Assembly (NCBI GenBank): GCA_947579605.1
Contig: OX388318.1
Coordinates: 9,796,001-9,860,000, forward strand
Direction: 5' to 3'
From: Athripsodes cinereus
Taxonomy: Eukaryota > Arthropoda > Insecta > Trichoptera > Leptoceridae
DNA: 64,000 nt
Shown here: in pieces, positions 35,651 through 46,863 of the stretch
Numbering within the stretch: position 1 is the first letter of the stretch
Layout of the letters: each line of letters begins with the position of its first letter
Made by a program: the position numbers and the translations under genes
The notes under the pieces: generated by a model
Databases searched by the model: none
Told to the model about the DNA's origin: nothing
The model's input: only the letters and a program-made list of their open reading frames with translations

Positions 35651-36325
35651 GAAGGTTTTTTTTAAAAACTGAACAGAACAAAGGATTACAGTTCATTATA
35701 AGTAGGTAACCTTATAAGGTAATCAACATCTCTGTTCATATATTAAATAAAAGATTATACATAGGTTTAGAATATTATAACTATTTAGAATACACCTACC
35801 CGTAATATATCATTATTTTAAATCTTAATATACAAGTTAATAGTCTTAATTCAAGTCTCTCCCAACATACTAGTCAAGTTTGTTTAGTGTTCATAATTTT
35901 CATGACACTGACAACATTTCTTATATGAAATGCATGACACGTGTTCTGAACGAAATGTTTAGAACTACATAATTCTACATAGCTACCTACATTTGCGTGA
36001 CGCGATATTTATAAGAACCTTAATTTTACGATGAAATCGTATACACATACATAATGTCAAAACTTGTAAGATATTCAAAGAGAGATAATAATAAGGGTTT
36101 TGTTACTTTGTTATTTATATTTATACAATTTTGATACTGATTTCACTTAAAATAAAAATCTGATATTTTTGAAGAAATAGAAAAAAAATAATTAAATAAA
36201 TAATATTCAGAATGCGTCGTCTTCTATATACTATGTATAAAATATATCTTGAATAAATGAATGTTTGATTAAAAATATATAATAAATATTGTTTGAATAT
36301 AAAAGACAGTATTTCATGACACTCA
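35651..36325. other. No recognised feature
   Basis: A+T-rich, no ORF or shared repeat. Confidence 0.5.
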
Positions 36326-36329
36326 TAAA

Positions 36330-36780
36330 ATAAATACTTTTTTTTTATTTTTTTATTTTATTTTTTATTGGCACATCTACAGGTTTTATACAAATATAAT
36401 ATATTACAATATACAAACATATTAACCCATTTACAGATTGCACATTTGTATTCGAATGTGTTTACATAGCTAAAAGAAAGATAAAGTAATAATAAAAAAC
36501 CAAATACTTAAATACAAAAGAAGAATAACAAAACGACAACAAAAGAAGTTACTTAAAAAATAGACATGACACGACTCCCCAGAGCACCATGCAACCACCG
36601 CCATTCCCCGAGCCTCCCACTCGCCACCGCGGCCCCGGCGGAGCGCCCACCACCAACGAGCGTCAATCCAAAACTTTAAAAGCCCTAGACTAACGCCCGC
36701 CAACGTCGGACGCCCCACCGAAACCGCGGCAGCAAATAAAAAGCCCAAAAAACAACAACAATCACACAATACTCCAAAAA
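36330..36780 (-). mobile_element. GC-rich island in a probable poly(A) retro-insertion
   Basis: In minus orientation a very GC-rich block (36567-36745, with CGCGGCCCCGGCGGAGCGCC on the plus strand) is followed by an A+T-rich 3' region and an A-rich tail (36330-36370). The reading frame 36470-36769 includes WWWALRRGRGGEWEARG, which I cannot assign. The composition jump against the surrounding A+T-rich DNA plus the tail suggests a retroposed transcript end. No TSD was identified. Confidence 0.4.
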
Positions 36781-37419
36781 ATCATATCATGTCTAGAAAT
36801 TGTTATATAGTTAATGCCGAAAACATAAACAAAGTAAAAAAAAGACAATGATTTTTACAAAAAAATAAAAGTTGTTCCAAACCATTCAGTAAAAGTTAAA
36901 AATAAAAGATGAAAAATATGATAAAGCAACAAAAAATAGTAGAATAAATCAATTAGATTAGAAAAAAGCAAATTAAAAATAATAATAAGATACTAAGATA
37001 CTTGATATTTCCTGATTAAATTTCCTTCGTCCCTCGTCCCTTTTTCACAATACATCGTTCTTACAACGACGACATTAGAGCGCTAGGAATGTTGTAGGAA
37101 GAGGTGACTCAATTGGCGCAAAGACGCTCTTAATGTAGGAGGCTGGTTCCTGCCCTGTGCTCCCGAGAAAAGCGTTGAAGATCATGATGATGAATTTCCT
37201 GACTAAAATTTATTTTGTTCGTAAACTTGGATCTACTCAAAAATAGTATTTTCACGATGATCATAAATTTGATGTTTTTCCAAGTTGATACATCAGAGTT
37301 AATATCATACCTAGCATATTTTATGTAAGAAATGCGGAAGGAGGCAACTGAGTCTGAATTTCCAACTTTTTCTTTGAACCTTCCTTCCCCTCATTTTTAC
37401 AATGAGAATGTTGTACCCG

Positions 37420-37490
37420 TTTTATTTATTTATTTATTTAAACCACATTCACGGCTTTCGCCTTTTACATGTTAACAGCACTAGAATAAA
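37420..37490 (-). mobile_element. Retroposon 3' tail with AAAT repeat
   Basis: On the minus strand ACATGTAAAAGGCGAAAGCC (mini-hairpin GGC-GAAA-GCC, 37453-37462) leads through GTGAATGTGGTTT into an AAAT tail. It resembles the 44.46-kb tail (AAAGGCTAATTAGCCG then AAATAAATAAAT). Confidence 0.5.
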
Positions 37491-37625
37491 GTAACAAGTT
37501 AATACAAAATTAAAAAAAAATAATAGATCAAATAAACAAGTAAAAAACAACAAATAATAATAATAATGAGATGTCAATCGTAAAATTAATTTTCAAAATA
37601 TCATTAGTTTACAATAACTATTAAG

Positions 37626-38217
37626 GTGTTATCAAATCAAGATGCACCAGTATATCTCAGAGAACGCTTTCAATTTGCCTCCTCACATGGTCTGCCACTC
37701 AGGTCAGCAAACAATGGTCTTCTTACAATTCCCTCTCACCATACGGATTTTTTCACTTCTTCATTTACGGTCCATGGAGCTAGGCTATGGAACCAACTCC
37801 CTTCGGAGGTTCGCACGTCTTCATCATTTTTGGTTTTCAAGAATAAAATTTCACGGCGTTGACACTTATTCGGTTTTTTCCTTCTTTGTCTTTGGTCGAT
37901 TAAGGTAGGATTCCTTCCCTTTCCCCTTTCCCTCTCTTTTTGCACAGACATCGTAATTAATTTACTTAATTTACTATTTATTCTTATATCTTTTTATATT
38001 TTATATATGTATGTATTTTCTTGTATATATCTTTATTTTTAATTTGAATATTTATTCTTTTTTGTAGTTTTTTCTTCTTTCGAGTGACTGGAAGATGTTG
38101 CTCTGCAACAAGTCCGCCATTTGACAGAGCACTGTTTTCTATTTATTATGTGTTTCTTGTACAAACTTTGTATTATGTTCTGTCAATAAAGCTTTATTAT
38201 TATTATTATTATTAAGA
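37626..38217 (+). mobile_element. CR1/jockey-like LINE 3' end, ATT tail
   Basis: The frame at 37626-37862 encodes DAPVYLRERFQFASSHGLPL, then RSANNGLLTIP, then GARLWNQLPSEVRTSSSFLV. This is the conserved C-terminal tail of CR1/jockey-type reverse transcriptases (LR..N..L.IP, SF...G.RLWN.LP..IR, F...FK). A ~340-nt 3' UTR contains the hairpin TGTTGC-TCT-GCAACA (38096-38110) followed by AAGTCCGCC, AATAAAG and an ATT tail (38197-38217). The RT core is missing (5'-truncated). The same family is at 45465-46120 on the other strand. No TSD was recognised. Confidence 0.8.
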
Positions 38218-38945
38218 AAATCAAAATCTTTACTTATTTTGTCGGTCAAATTTAAGCTCATAAACAAATGCCGTCTAATCTACATAATTTGTCTTTAAAT
38301 ACCTACGAAATGTGCATCATAATAAATATGTATGTAGTAATAAACTTAATGCTTTGTGTTAAAGTGCATAAAAGATTGTATTAAAACATTATTATTACAA
38401 CATTGAATTTCATCACACACTCGGTTTTGTAGTATCTGTTACATTTAACAAGTAGTGCATATTATTATTATAACAAGTTGGCTATGTGCCATGTAGCAAA
38501 CTCCAGCACTGTTAATCAAAAAAATTACTTAATCAATCGTTAATCAAAAGGTTTAAGTCAAATTCGTTACACTTGAAATCGTTTATGTTTTTCAAAATGT
38601 AATGAAAGTTACAGTTAACTCCACAGCTAAAAAGGTCATCAATGTGAATAAAACATAAAAGGTCAAACCCAATATCTCACTCTCCATTTCTCCAGAAAAT
38701 TCAAGGCTGTTAATTTAACTTATGGAAGAGTATAGATAGAATATTTAAGGATTCTCATAAAGGTTAAAGTAAAAATTTGTCATCGATTTTTGAGGGATTA
38801 ACTATGTCGAGACATTTAAATGTATAAAATTCTGACTATTGAATCATTACTGAGTATAACATCCGATACAATCCTTTAGTCCCAAATCGATAATAGCAAA
38901 TTTCTTCTCCCTGACGATTCAATAAAATTTAGAGACTGATTTTGG
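38218..38945. other. No recognised feature
   Basis: A+T-rich, no supported ORF or repeat. Confidence 0.5.
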
Positions 38946-38949
38946 CACA

Positions 38950-39175
38950 AATCATCCTTGTAGCATGCTATGCCATAAGTGAAGAAAAAAAATTCTATCA
39001 TATACAAGCGAGGTAGCCAGAAGTTAAACTTGAAATAGTCTTTTTTGTGCCAATAAAAAATAAGACAATTAGGATAGGTGGCATACCTCACCATTGAATT
39101 TAAGATGATAATGTGTGATGTTGTAAGAATACATTTTACAGGCCATAAAAAAAACTGAAAAGAGTGGGAGTCCGT
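38950..39175 (+). repeat. Dispersed repeat DR-1, long copy
   Basis: GCATGCTATGCCATAAGTG, CAAGCGAGGTAGCCAGAAG, GTGCCAATAAAAAATAAG, ATTGAATTTAAGATGATAAT, CATTTTACAGG and AAGAGTGGGAGTCC follow the 54.5-kb copy in order. The 105-codon minus-strand ORF here is this repeat, not a gene. Confidence 0.7.
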
Positions 39176-39945
39176 GAGATCTATTCTTTTCATGGAATTC
39201 TACCGAACAATCTAAAAGTATATCACAATTTTAACGGAAGTGATAATCCTAGTGTACTCGTAATATATTTGCATTGCACCTACGTATTTTGTGATGTAAC
39301 GTTATGTTTAAAAACGCTAAAGGGCAGTTTATTGAAATAATTAATAAATAAAACTTATTAATCGTTAACGCCTCACTCTGGCTAGTATTAAGTATATACA
39401 ATATATGTTGTTATAATTAATACAACTTGTATTGTTACAGTATACTGATCCCAGAGGAGTTGTCCTTTGATTAATCAGTCATCTCTTCACCTATATTACA
39501 TATTGTAATACAAACAGCTTATTAATTATATTATTGCTATGAACCGTCACATAATAAAATATTCTCTTTACATGTCGTAATTAATTGTTAGGTACCTTCA
39601 CCACAATATCAAGGTTTACAATGATAAACTCTCCTGTAAGATAATATTTCTTATTCAATGAGGTGAATGTACTGTACTGTATCAAAATATATCTTCACGG
39701 TTTCTCCCAAAATAAAGATATCCCGTGGACTAATTGCATGCAATAAACACATTTTTTAGGATATTAGGATATATGGCGTGTCGAACTTCTGACAATTGTC
39801 ATGAATAAAATGACATAGAAATAAGTTTTGGAATCGTTTGCTTTTTACAAAAAGTTATTATATTTTGTATTTATTTGATTATATGACGTTTATCAGCCAC
39901 TAAGTATGCCATTCTCCTGTTTTTATTACTATTCTTATTTCATGA
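39176..39945. other. No recognised feature
   Basis: A+T-rich, no supported ORF or repeat. Confidence 0.5.
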
Positions 39946-39949
39946 CAGT

Positions 39950-40115
39950 GAGAATGACGATGTTGATGGACGTTGTCCATGGACACCGAAAGTGATCACT
40001 TAAGCCAGCCTAGAGTCAATTCGTAAGCGTAAGGACGCCTTTTTTTACTTCTTCCGATGAAATTGTGCACAATGCTATATTATGTAAACGTGGTTCTTTA
40101 ATCGAGATGTTAAAA
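39950..40115 (+). repeat. Dispersed repeat DR-2, uninterrupted copy
   Basis: GACGTTGTCCATGGACACCG, CAGCCTAGAGTCAATTCG, GGACGCC, CTTCTTCCGATGAAATTGTG and AACGTGGTTCTTTAATCGAG. It gives the empty-site version of the interrupted copy at 25.65-26.08 kb. Confidence 0.7.
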
Positions 40116-40736
40116 TGGTTTTGTCATCTGTGCATTGTGTCAAAATGCAGTTAAACAAATAAAAAATTGAAAATATTTTAAACACTTGAAATACAAAAAT
40201 TTCTCGACTCTATTAGTTTTTTGAGGTAATTTGACCTTCTAAGTCGTTGTTATAAAAGAAAAAGATAAAAAATACAATGTGGAATATATTCGATTGATTT
40301 ATTTATTACGTAAGGCCAAACTATGAATTAAACAATAGCCTTGTTTTCGGGAGTTAACTAGCAAGTTCATAAGTTGATATAATATATAATAATTTATTTG
40401 TATTGCCAGAACATTGGTCGCGTGATGAATAAATCATCATAGAACATAATTTCAGATGGAACTGAAGAACTATTCAAATCCTAGGTTTAAATCTGGCATT
40501 GCTCTTCAAGAAATAGTTAAATAGAAAATTTCATTTCAAAAGATTCATTTTCCTTCTTTTCGTAAATTTTCTCATAGCTGAGTCATGATTTTCTGATAAG
40601 TATTGCTCTGCGCCATACTTTTCTGTCCTCAGCACTGTGCGTTGCTTTGTAGACTGAGAAAACATTATTATTGTTTTACTTGGTCCATTTAACTCACTGT
40701 AATTTTTTCTTTAGGTCTGGAAAACACTGTCAAATT
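40116..40736. other. No recognised feature
   Basis: A+T-rich flank of the next LINE insertion. Confidence 0.5.
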
Positions 40737-40749
40737 CTATGCCACACTG

Positions 40750-41157
40750 TCTATCTATCTATCTATACCCTCACGCCGTGTCCCAAGTGGGGTAAGCAGA
40801 GAGAACGGAACGCCAAACAGATCTATCTTTACACACTTCCTTCGCTTCCTCCACATTCATACAGTTCCTCATACACGCACGTCGGTTCCTCTTACTCAAC
40901 ACGCGGCCGTCCTTGAGAATTTGATCCACGTGATCAAGCCACGTGGTTCTCGGACGCCCGCGTTTCCTCACACCCTTTCTTTCAGATAAGTATATCCTCT
41001 TTGTCATTCTTACCTCGTTCATTCGTTCAACATGCCCAAACCACCGTAGTTTATTCACGCGCATTCTGTCCACAACACTCTTCTTGCATCCGCTCATTCT
41101 TCTAATATCCTCATTCTTCACTCTATCACGCAGCGTTTTACCAACCATTCTTCTCAA
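40750..41157 (-). mobile_element. 408-bp 5'-truncated LINE, 13-bp TSD, ATAG tail
   Basis: CTATGCCACACTG lies at 40737-40749 and 41158-41170. The sense strand is open for 128 codons (40771-41157): MRRMVGKTLRDRVKNEDIRR, MRVNKLRWFGHVERMNEVRM, RKRGRPRTTWLDHVDQIL, CKDRSVWRSVLSAYPTWDTA. This is the C-terminal tail downstream of the RT domain, in the same clan as the 28.0- and 46.3-kb copies. The tail is ATAG repeats. The absence of stops points to a young insertion, but no catalytic residues are present. Confidence 0.92.
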
Positions 41158-41170
41158 CTATGCCACACTG

Positions 41171-42915
41171 AAACGGAGATAATCGAAATTTTGTATTGTG
41201 TCTTAAAATTAATTATTAAAATTATTGTGTCTTAACAAATGGAGAAATTACAGAGGACTGATTGATAAACTACAGCTGTTTAATTATTTTAGGAGAGTTA
41301 TATACTGAATAAATTAGTTTTGTTTGTGTTCTGTGCTTCCGAAAGAAGGTAGTTTGAAGGTCGAAAAAAGGGAATATTTGTAATAACAAACATACACACC
41401 ATAATATTTATTTGGGATTCTCCGATTGTCACACGCTATACCTTAAAAAAGACACAATATATTCCGGTGTCTTTACATTTTTTTTGGGTTATTATAACGA
41501 ACGAATAAAATAGCCTTGAATAAAAAAACATGTCAAATAAGACAAAGTTTTAATATTATGAAATATTAAATAAGCCCCTGAATACATTTTGAGAGAGCAT
41601 ATTGAATGAATTATACCACTGTTAATTAATGGGATAACTTTAATAATGTTAAAAAAGTTGCCTACATAATCAGTAGGATACTGTGTCGATTACCACTATG
41701 TCCACCAGAGAAAAAATCAATTTCATTTTTTAGAATCGTCCCTCGCTAGTCTAATCTTGAATAAAGGCTTTCTCTTTCTATATTATTCGATCTCTTGCCA
41801 TCTGCAAGTTGATACAAATATAAGAAAATATTATCACATGATTGTATAGGATGTTTGAGATAAAAGTACCAGCTAACATCTTCCATGTTCTTTTATAATT
41901 ATTATGTGTTTGAGTACAAAGTGACATTTTTATAACACTGTAACTCTGTACGTGTAGACCCCTAGTACAGCTCCTTTACATCTATTTACTAGTTTAATCT
42001 TTGTTTTCTTTATTTTGTATTGTTGATTGAAGTTGGAAGGTTATTATTACTTTTGGAATGTTAATAATTTTTTCTAATGTAAAAGTTGTTCATAGAACCG
42101 AATTTCGAATTTAGAAGGGAATAATAAATTAGTTTTGTTAATTTTAAGTATATAAGTAGATTTTAGACACACAATAGATGAATCCATGATATGAAATAAT
42201 CTATGACATGTCTTTAAGAAGGAAATTGAATTCAGAAATGCAAGTCTAGAGTAGAACGAAATATGGTTTCAGAAGAGAATTAAGGTTAGTATGTTCAATT
42301 ATTCTGAAATTTACAACGCATTAGATGACAATACATTTGTTTTTTTCACTTCAAACTCATAGTGCATTCCTAAAGTGTATTAATTTATAAAATTCACGTA
42401 TTGTGAGAGTAGGTACCACTAATATTAAACAATTCAAACAGTATAATAATTTCATAATGAGCGGTGCATTTTATTATTGTTATTACTCATGAACAACCGT
42501 CGGTTGTCCGCAAGTTTGGCATTAGGTAGTAAATAATATATTTGGCACCGTGCCATAAAATATACTCTTAAGAGCTTGTGCAAATCTGCAATTCAATAGT
42601 TTTCAGCAAAATATAACTCAATGATACAAATCAGCAATAGTTGTCGGCAAATTAATACCTCGGCAATATAATGTACCTACGCGGTTGGAAAATGGAGGTA
42701 AATTAAAATTATTACACACACCTTAACTAAATGATATGTCCTCTTATTTCAACAAGATTATTGTGAATATAAAAATGATTTTGAAGTAGTGCATTATTAG
42801 TGAAAAATTTCAATGCCGCAAGAAATCTAATGTTTGACATATGGTTTTATTATTGATCAATTATCATATCATTCTTTGATGGCTGAATACAGAATCGTAC
42901 ATATAGCTGCAAAGG
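41171..42915. other. A+T-rich stretch without recognised gene
   Basis: No supported ORF, repeat or RNA feature. Confidence 0.5.
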
Positions 42916-43075
42916 AAACAGTAGCTGATTAATGGCCCCGAGGGAGATCACCAAATAGATGGAAAAATAGATGGTCTTCAGCATCACAGGAGGCAACAAC
43001 TTCTGAACTAATAGATCGTTGATCTACAACACGAAAAAGAACAAGAATCATCAGAAGACTTTTCTGGCAATGATT
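42916..43075 (+). pseudogene. Possible LINE C-terminal scrap
   Basis: It translates in pieces as WPRGRSPNRWKNRWSSASQE then ATTSELIDR, like the RPRGRP..RW.D segment near LINE C-termini. It is short, broken, and of low confidence. Confidence 0.3.
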
Positions 43076-43756
43076 CGCTATGGGCCGTTGTTTCCCCTAC
43101 GTTTATTAAAAGAGATTTTGTGTCATATTTCAGCGGAATGTTTCATTTAATTATTCACAACTATCCTTTTTATAAGTTCGACAATTTTTGGATTGCAAGT
43201 TTTAAGTTTATACTATTTCACTATTATGATAGTTAAATAACAATAAAGGATTTTTCTGTGCACCATTTAATCAACATTAACGTTTGGAGTCTGTTTTGAA
43301 AGTGATGGATACTAAATATAATTATGTTCAACTATCTAGTTGTTAGTTTGCGCATGATCTTAAAGTAACAATACTATTGAAATTGTTGTAGGTAAAACCC
43401 AGTAGTAGTGATACACATGCGCTGTAAAATTAAAACAAAAAGATTAATCGCAGTTAGATGAAAGGGAAATAAAGCTCGATTTGTTTACAAACATTGCCAA
43501 CATTGTTTGTATTCGTATTGGTGAGGAGACATGTAGTAGGTACACTGATAATACAAACAAATGTTTGAGCTCGTTTATATTGTATTCAGAATAAAAACTT
43601 AAATAGTTACAGAAAAATGACCACTATGCGAAATGACATCTTTAAAATTCATTAACTTCCTTTTTGAAAATATATGGAACTTTTTTGTATAATTTCGTTT
43701 CAACGTGCAATCGTGCATGTTGTAGATACGATTAATGGGGGGGGGGTGTTAGTCTG

Positions 43757-43868
43757 TAACATTTTCGTTCGAATATAGACGTTACATGAATATTTTCGCT
43801 ACGAAAATTAACACTTTCTCGTAACGTAGTCTATATTCGAACTAAAACGAAACAAAAACGTAACGCTA
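43757..43868 (+). mobile_element. MITE of the TTCGTTCGAATATAGAC family, copy 1
   Basis: Inverted ends TTTTCGTTCGAATATAGACG and CTATATTCGAACTAAAACG surround an inner palindrome, ATTTTCG-CTA-CGAAAAT. It is an inverted relative of 44106-44222 with an internal deletion of about 20 bp. A run of ten G lies just upstream (43737-43746). Confidence 0.75.
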
Positions 43869-44105
43869 AAATGTGTTTGGACTACAGGCCCAGATCAGTG
43901 TGTCTTTTTTTTCTTATTTTTATGAATGTTTTGTCAACTCTCTGTGTGTGTGTCTGTTGAATAAATGAATGAATATAAATCTCTTCCATTTAGATAATTT
44001 TACGTCACTTGAGTTCTCACCAAACATGACTTAACTAAAACTTTGACATCGATGTTATGTTTGGATGGTGTACTTTTAATTCTTGATTATAAGGATTATT
44101 TATTT
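43869..44105. other. Spacer between the two MITE copies
   Basis: Contains a TG-rich microsatellite (TGTGTGTGTGTCTG) and AATAAATGAATGAATAT. No gene. Confidence 0.5.
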
Positions 44106-44222
44106 AGCGTTACGTTTTCGTTCGAATATAGACGACGTTGCGAGAAAGTGTTAATTTTCGTAGCGAAAATATTCAAGTAACTTCGAAAATTCGCAACGTC
44201 GTCTATATTCGAACGAAATTAG
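44106..44222 (-). mobile_element. MITE of the TTCGTTCGAATATAGAC family, copy 2
   Basis: CGTTACGTTTTCGTTCGAAT then ATAGACGACGTTGCGA is repeated in inverse at the other end. The inner palindrome is CGTAGCG flanked by TTTT/AAAA. Orientation is opposite to copy 1 at 43.76 kb. Confidence 0.75.
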
Positions 44223-44339
44223 TATTTTAAGTGTGGATAGGTACCTACTTCTAAAACATTTTCATTTGCTGAAGTATAATTTTATCAGATTCTGTTAAAT
44301 TTCTGTTAATTTTATCTATTGATATTTTATTTTGGTTGC

Positions 44340-44496
44340 CTTCTGTTGTTTTATTTTAAAATTGTAATGATAGATGTATGTTTGTAATATTGATTTGCTA
44401 ATTTGTGTTTGGTACCTAGGTTTTGTTATGATATTGTACCTATGTAAAATATTGTGTGAAAGGCTAATTAGCCGAAAATAAATAAATAAATAAAGA
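44340..44496 (+). mobile_element. Retroposon 3' tail with GGCTAATTAGCC hairpin
   Basis: GTGTGAAAGGCTAATTAGCC then GAAAATAAATAAATAAATAA. The 12-bp perfect palindrome is at 44462-44473, just before an AAAT tail. The upstream limit is uncertain. Confidence 0.5.
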
Positions 44497-45005
44497 ATTG
44501 AGCGGATGTTACTGTAAAATATTCTGTATACTGAATAACTTTACGTTATATCTTGATCATAATTCAATATATAATATATATAATTAATTACTTAGCATCG
44601 ACGGATATAATAACTAGTAATAACTAATAATAATCTTGCACAAAGTAGCTGACATCAAAACATATACAAACATGTTACATACATACATCATAATATTCCT
44701 ATAAAATAGGTACACATTGTTTATGTTGATGATTATTTTATGATGAGTCGCATATACAAGTACATTATTTGCCCGACATATTATTCAGTTTTGTACGTTA
44801 CAAATGATGTGTCAAATTATTCATATTAACTTGAATCTATGACACATCATCTGGATACAGGTTTTGGTCTGCTGAGTGATGACAAAAACAATAATTTTGT
44901 ATACTTATCAAGTTCAACTATCACCTGAAATAGTTGAACTTGAAACTAAATTATATTAATTTCTCATTCTATAAACTATCTGTATTTTGTGAATTGGTAC
45001 TAATT
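44497..45005. other. No recognised feature
   Basis: A+T-rich, with no supported ORF. Confidence 0.5.
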
Positions 45006-45009
45006 GCAA

Positions 45010-45250
45010 TGATGTGGACGATTCTGCTTTTGTCCAATCGATTTAGATGATTCTTCCAAAGTCATCACCTATTCTTACTCTACCTCGTATTATGCCCTTC
45101 GTACATCTTATTCTTATGACTTCAGCGTTTCTTATCATGACCCTGATATTTGCTCGCCACAGCACACATGGCTTTCATCTCAGATGTTCTGATTAGATTT
45201 TCTGCTCTTGTTTCGTCACCAAAGGTCTTTGTTAACCTAATAGAGGTTGA
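45010..45250 (-). pseudogene. Degenerate LINE post-RT segment
   Basis: The minus strand reads TRAENLIRTSEMKAMCAVAS with later KNKMYEGHNTR, like the AE.R....EM..LR.IAGKTLRDR..N pattern seen intact at 40.8 and 46.8 kb. It has several stops and is old. Confidence 0.5.
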
Positions 45251-45464
45251 AATAAATTAATTGGTTAAAGTTGGACATTTATGGGAATCATTCTGAAAAA
45301 AATATACATAATTTGTATGTATGACACAATCAACACATTCAATTCAGTGATGAGGCATGGCACATTTCCTGAATGATATTTTTTTTATGGCGGATGGACG
45401 GAAGAGAGGACAACTTGTATGCTTATTACATGTAGTGTGTCTGCTGGCTCTCTCACTCGATAAA

Positions 45465-46120
45465 AATAATAATAATAATAAGAACACTTTATTGATCAGA
45501 AAAAAAAAATCATGAGCAATTGGCGAGCTTATTGCCTGGAGGCAATATCTTCCAGCTAACCAAAATAATGTGTGATACTATGTTGACAATGTGTAATTAA
45601 TACTAAATGTGAACAGTTAATACTTAATTTAATTATAACTAATTACATTCTTAGCCCTAAGTAGAACATTATATATGTCATGTTTCCTCTAATAAATACT
45701 ATAAAATGAAGGATAAAGGCACGGGGAGGAACTTTTTAGGATAAGTCTATGGATTTTAGGTTATTCTTAAAAACGTGTAGCGTAGAGGAATTTCTAATAT
45801 TGCAAGGTAGATTATTCCACATTCTAATTGCATGGGTCGTAAATGATGAACTGAAGAAGGTTGTGGTGTGGGCAGGGACGGCAAGTAACTGGTTATTCTG
45901 AGATCTCAGAGGACGTCCATGTGAAGACAGGTATTCAAAACGCTTAAAAAGGTATTGAGGGGAATTGTGCTTTAGGATGTTGTACAGAAAGTAGAGTATA
46001 TGTAGATCGCGGGATTGTTTGTATGTTGGCCATTTAAGTTCTCCTCGAAATTTGGAAATATGGTCATATTTTTTTAAACCATACAAAAATCGTACAAAGG
46101 ATAAAAAAAAGCCTTGCCGA
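45465..46120 (-). mobile_element. CR1/jockey-like LINE 3' end, ATT tail
   Basis: Minus-strand codons 45736-46086 encode YGLKKYDHISKFRGELKWP, ILKHNSPQYLFKRFEYLSSH, GRPLRSQNNQLLAVP, HAIRMWNNLPCNIRNSSTLH and VFKNNLK, the conserved end of a CR1/jockey-type RT. The frame is broken just upstream (YPLYDFCMV before YGLKK), so only the tail is left. The 3' UTR holds GGTTAGCTGGAAGAT, the stem ATTGCC-TCCA-GGCAAT (45531-45546), AAGCTCGCC, AATAAAG and an ATT tail. It is related to 37626-38217. Confidence 0.8.
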
Positions 46121-46273
46121 GTTTCGAGTACTACATATTTAATTTATTTTTATTTATTTATTCTTTGTAATGGATCATAAAGTTATAACAATACATATAA
46201 CAATTAATTACAACAGTGAGCAAACCAATCAAGATTCTTTCCTTACTAACTAATACACAAAAATTTGAGGTAC

Positions 46274-46853
46274 TTACATACATACCATCACGCCGCTTCC
46301 CTCGCGGGGTAGGCAGAAAGGATCGAGCGCCACTTCCTTCTATCCTTGCATACATCTTTCGCTTCCATCACTGTCACACAATTCCTCATGCATGCTCTCC
46401 TGTTCAATGTGCTCAACACGTGACCGTCCTGTAGGATTTGATTTAAATGATCTTGCCATATAATCCTAGGACGGCCACGTCTCCGAGCACCATTCCTCTC
46501 GGCCAAATATATAATAATAATAAACTTTATTGTACAAAATATTTAAACAAAAAGAATGAGATAACAACATGGTTTACAGTATACAAATATTTTGCACAAT
46601 GGGCGAGTTTATCGCAGGGACGCGATATCTTCCAACTAACCCAACATATATCTTCTGAGTCATTCTGTCCTCATTCATTCTTTCCACGTGCCCAAACCAT
46701 CTTAACTTATTTACATTCATCCTTGTTATTACACCAACTTTCATTCCACATACCTTTCGTATATCACTGTTACGTACACGATCTCTCAGACTTTTACCAC
46801 ACATCCTTCTCAACGATCTCATTTCAACTGCATTTATGCCACTTTCATCCTTC
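46274..46853 (-). mobile_element. 5'-truncated LINE, 10-bp TSD, split by a nested insertion
   Basis: TTTGAGGTAC lies at 46264-46273 and 46854-46863. The sense strand first reads GINAVEMRSLRRMCGKSLRD, RVRNSDIRKVCGMK and VNKLRWFGHVERMNEDRMTQ. A 131-bp insertion follows (46513-46643). The frame then resumes as AERNGARRRGRPRIIWQDHL ... CKDRRKWRSILSAYPAREAA (46288-46506). Without the insert the coding tail is uninterrupted and very close to the 27956-28243 copy. The tail is GTAT-like. Confidence 0.92.
46513..46643 (-). mobile_element. 131-bp hairpin-tail SINE-like element nested in a LINE
   Basis: By comparison with the uninterrupted LINE (GGCCAAATATATCTTCT) the insert is exact. The host word AAATATAT (46505-46512) recurs as ACATATAT (46644-46651), an ~8-bp TSD with one change. 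In sense (minus) orientation it carries GGTTAGTTGGAAGA, the stem TATCGC-GTCCCT-GCGATA (46610-46627), AACTCGCCCATTG, then AATAAAGTTTATTATTATTA. Confidence 0.85.
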
Positions 46854-46863
46854 TTTGAGGTAC

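Noticed and set aside
36470..36769. GC-rich 99-codon ORF as a host gene
   Set aside because: The frame starts and ends in A+T-rich hydrophobic stretches, and its start lies outside the GC block. It is more likely part of a retro-insertion.
38876..39193. 105-codon minus-strand ORF
   Set aside because: It lies entirely over a DR-1 repeat copy. The other copies have stops in this frame.
43737..43746. Run of ten G as a regulatory or quadruplex site
   Set aside because: A single homopolymer next to a MITE, with no other G-tracts. It could be slippage or an assembly inaccuracy.
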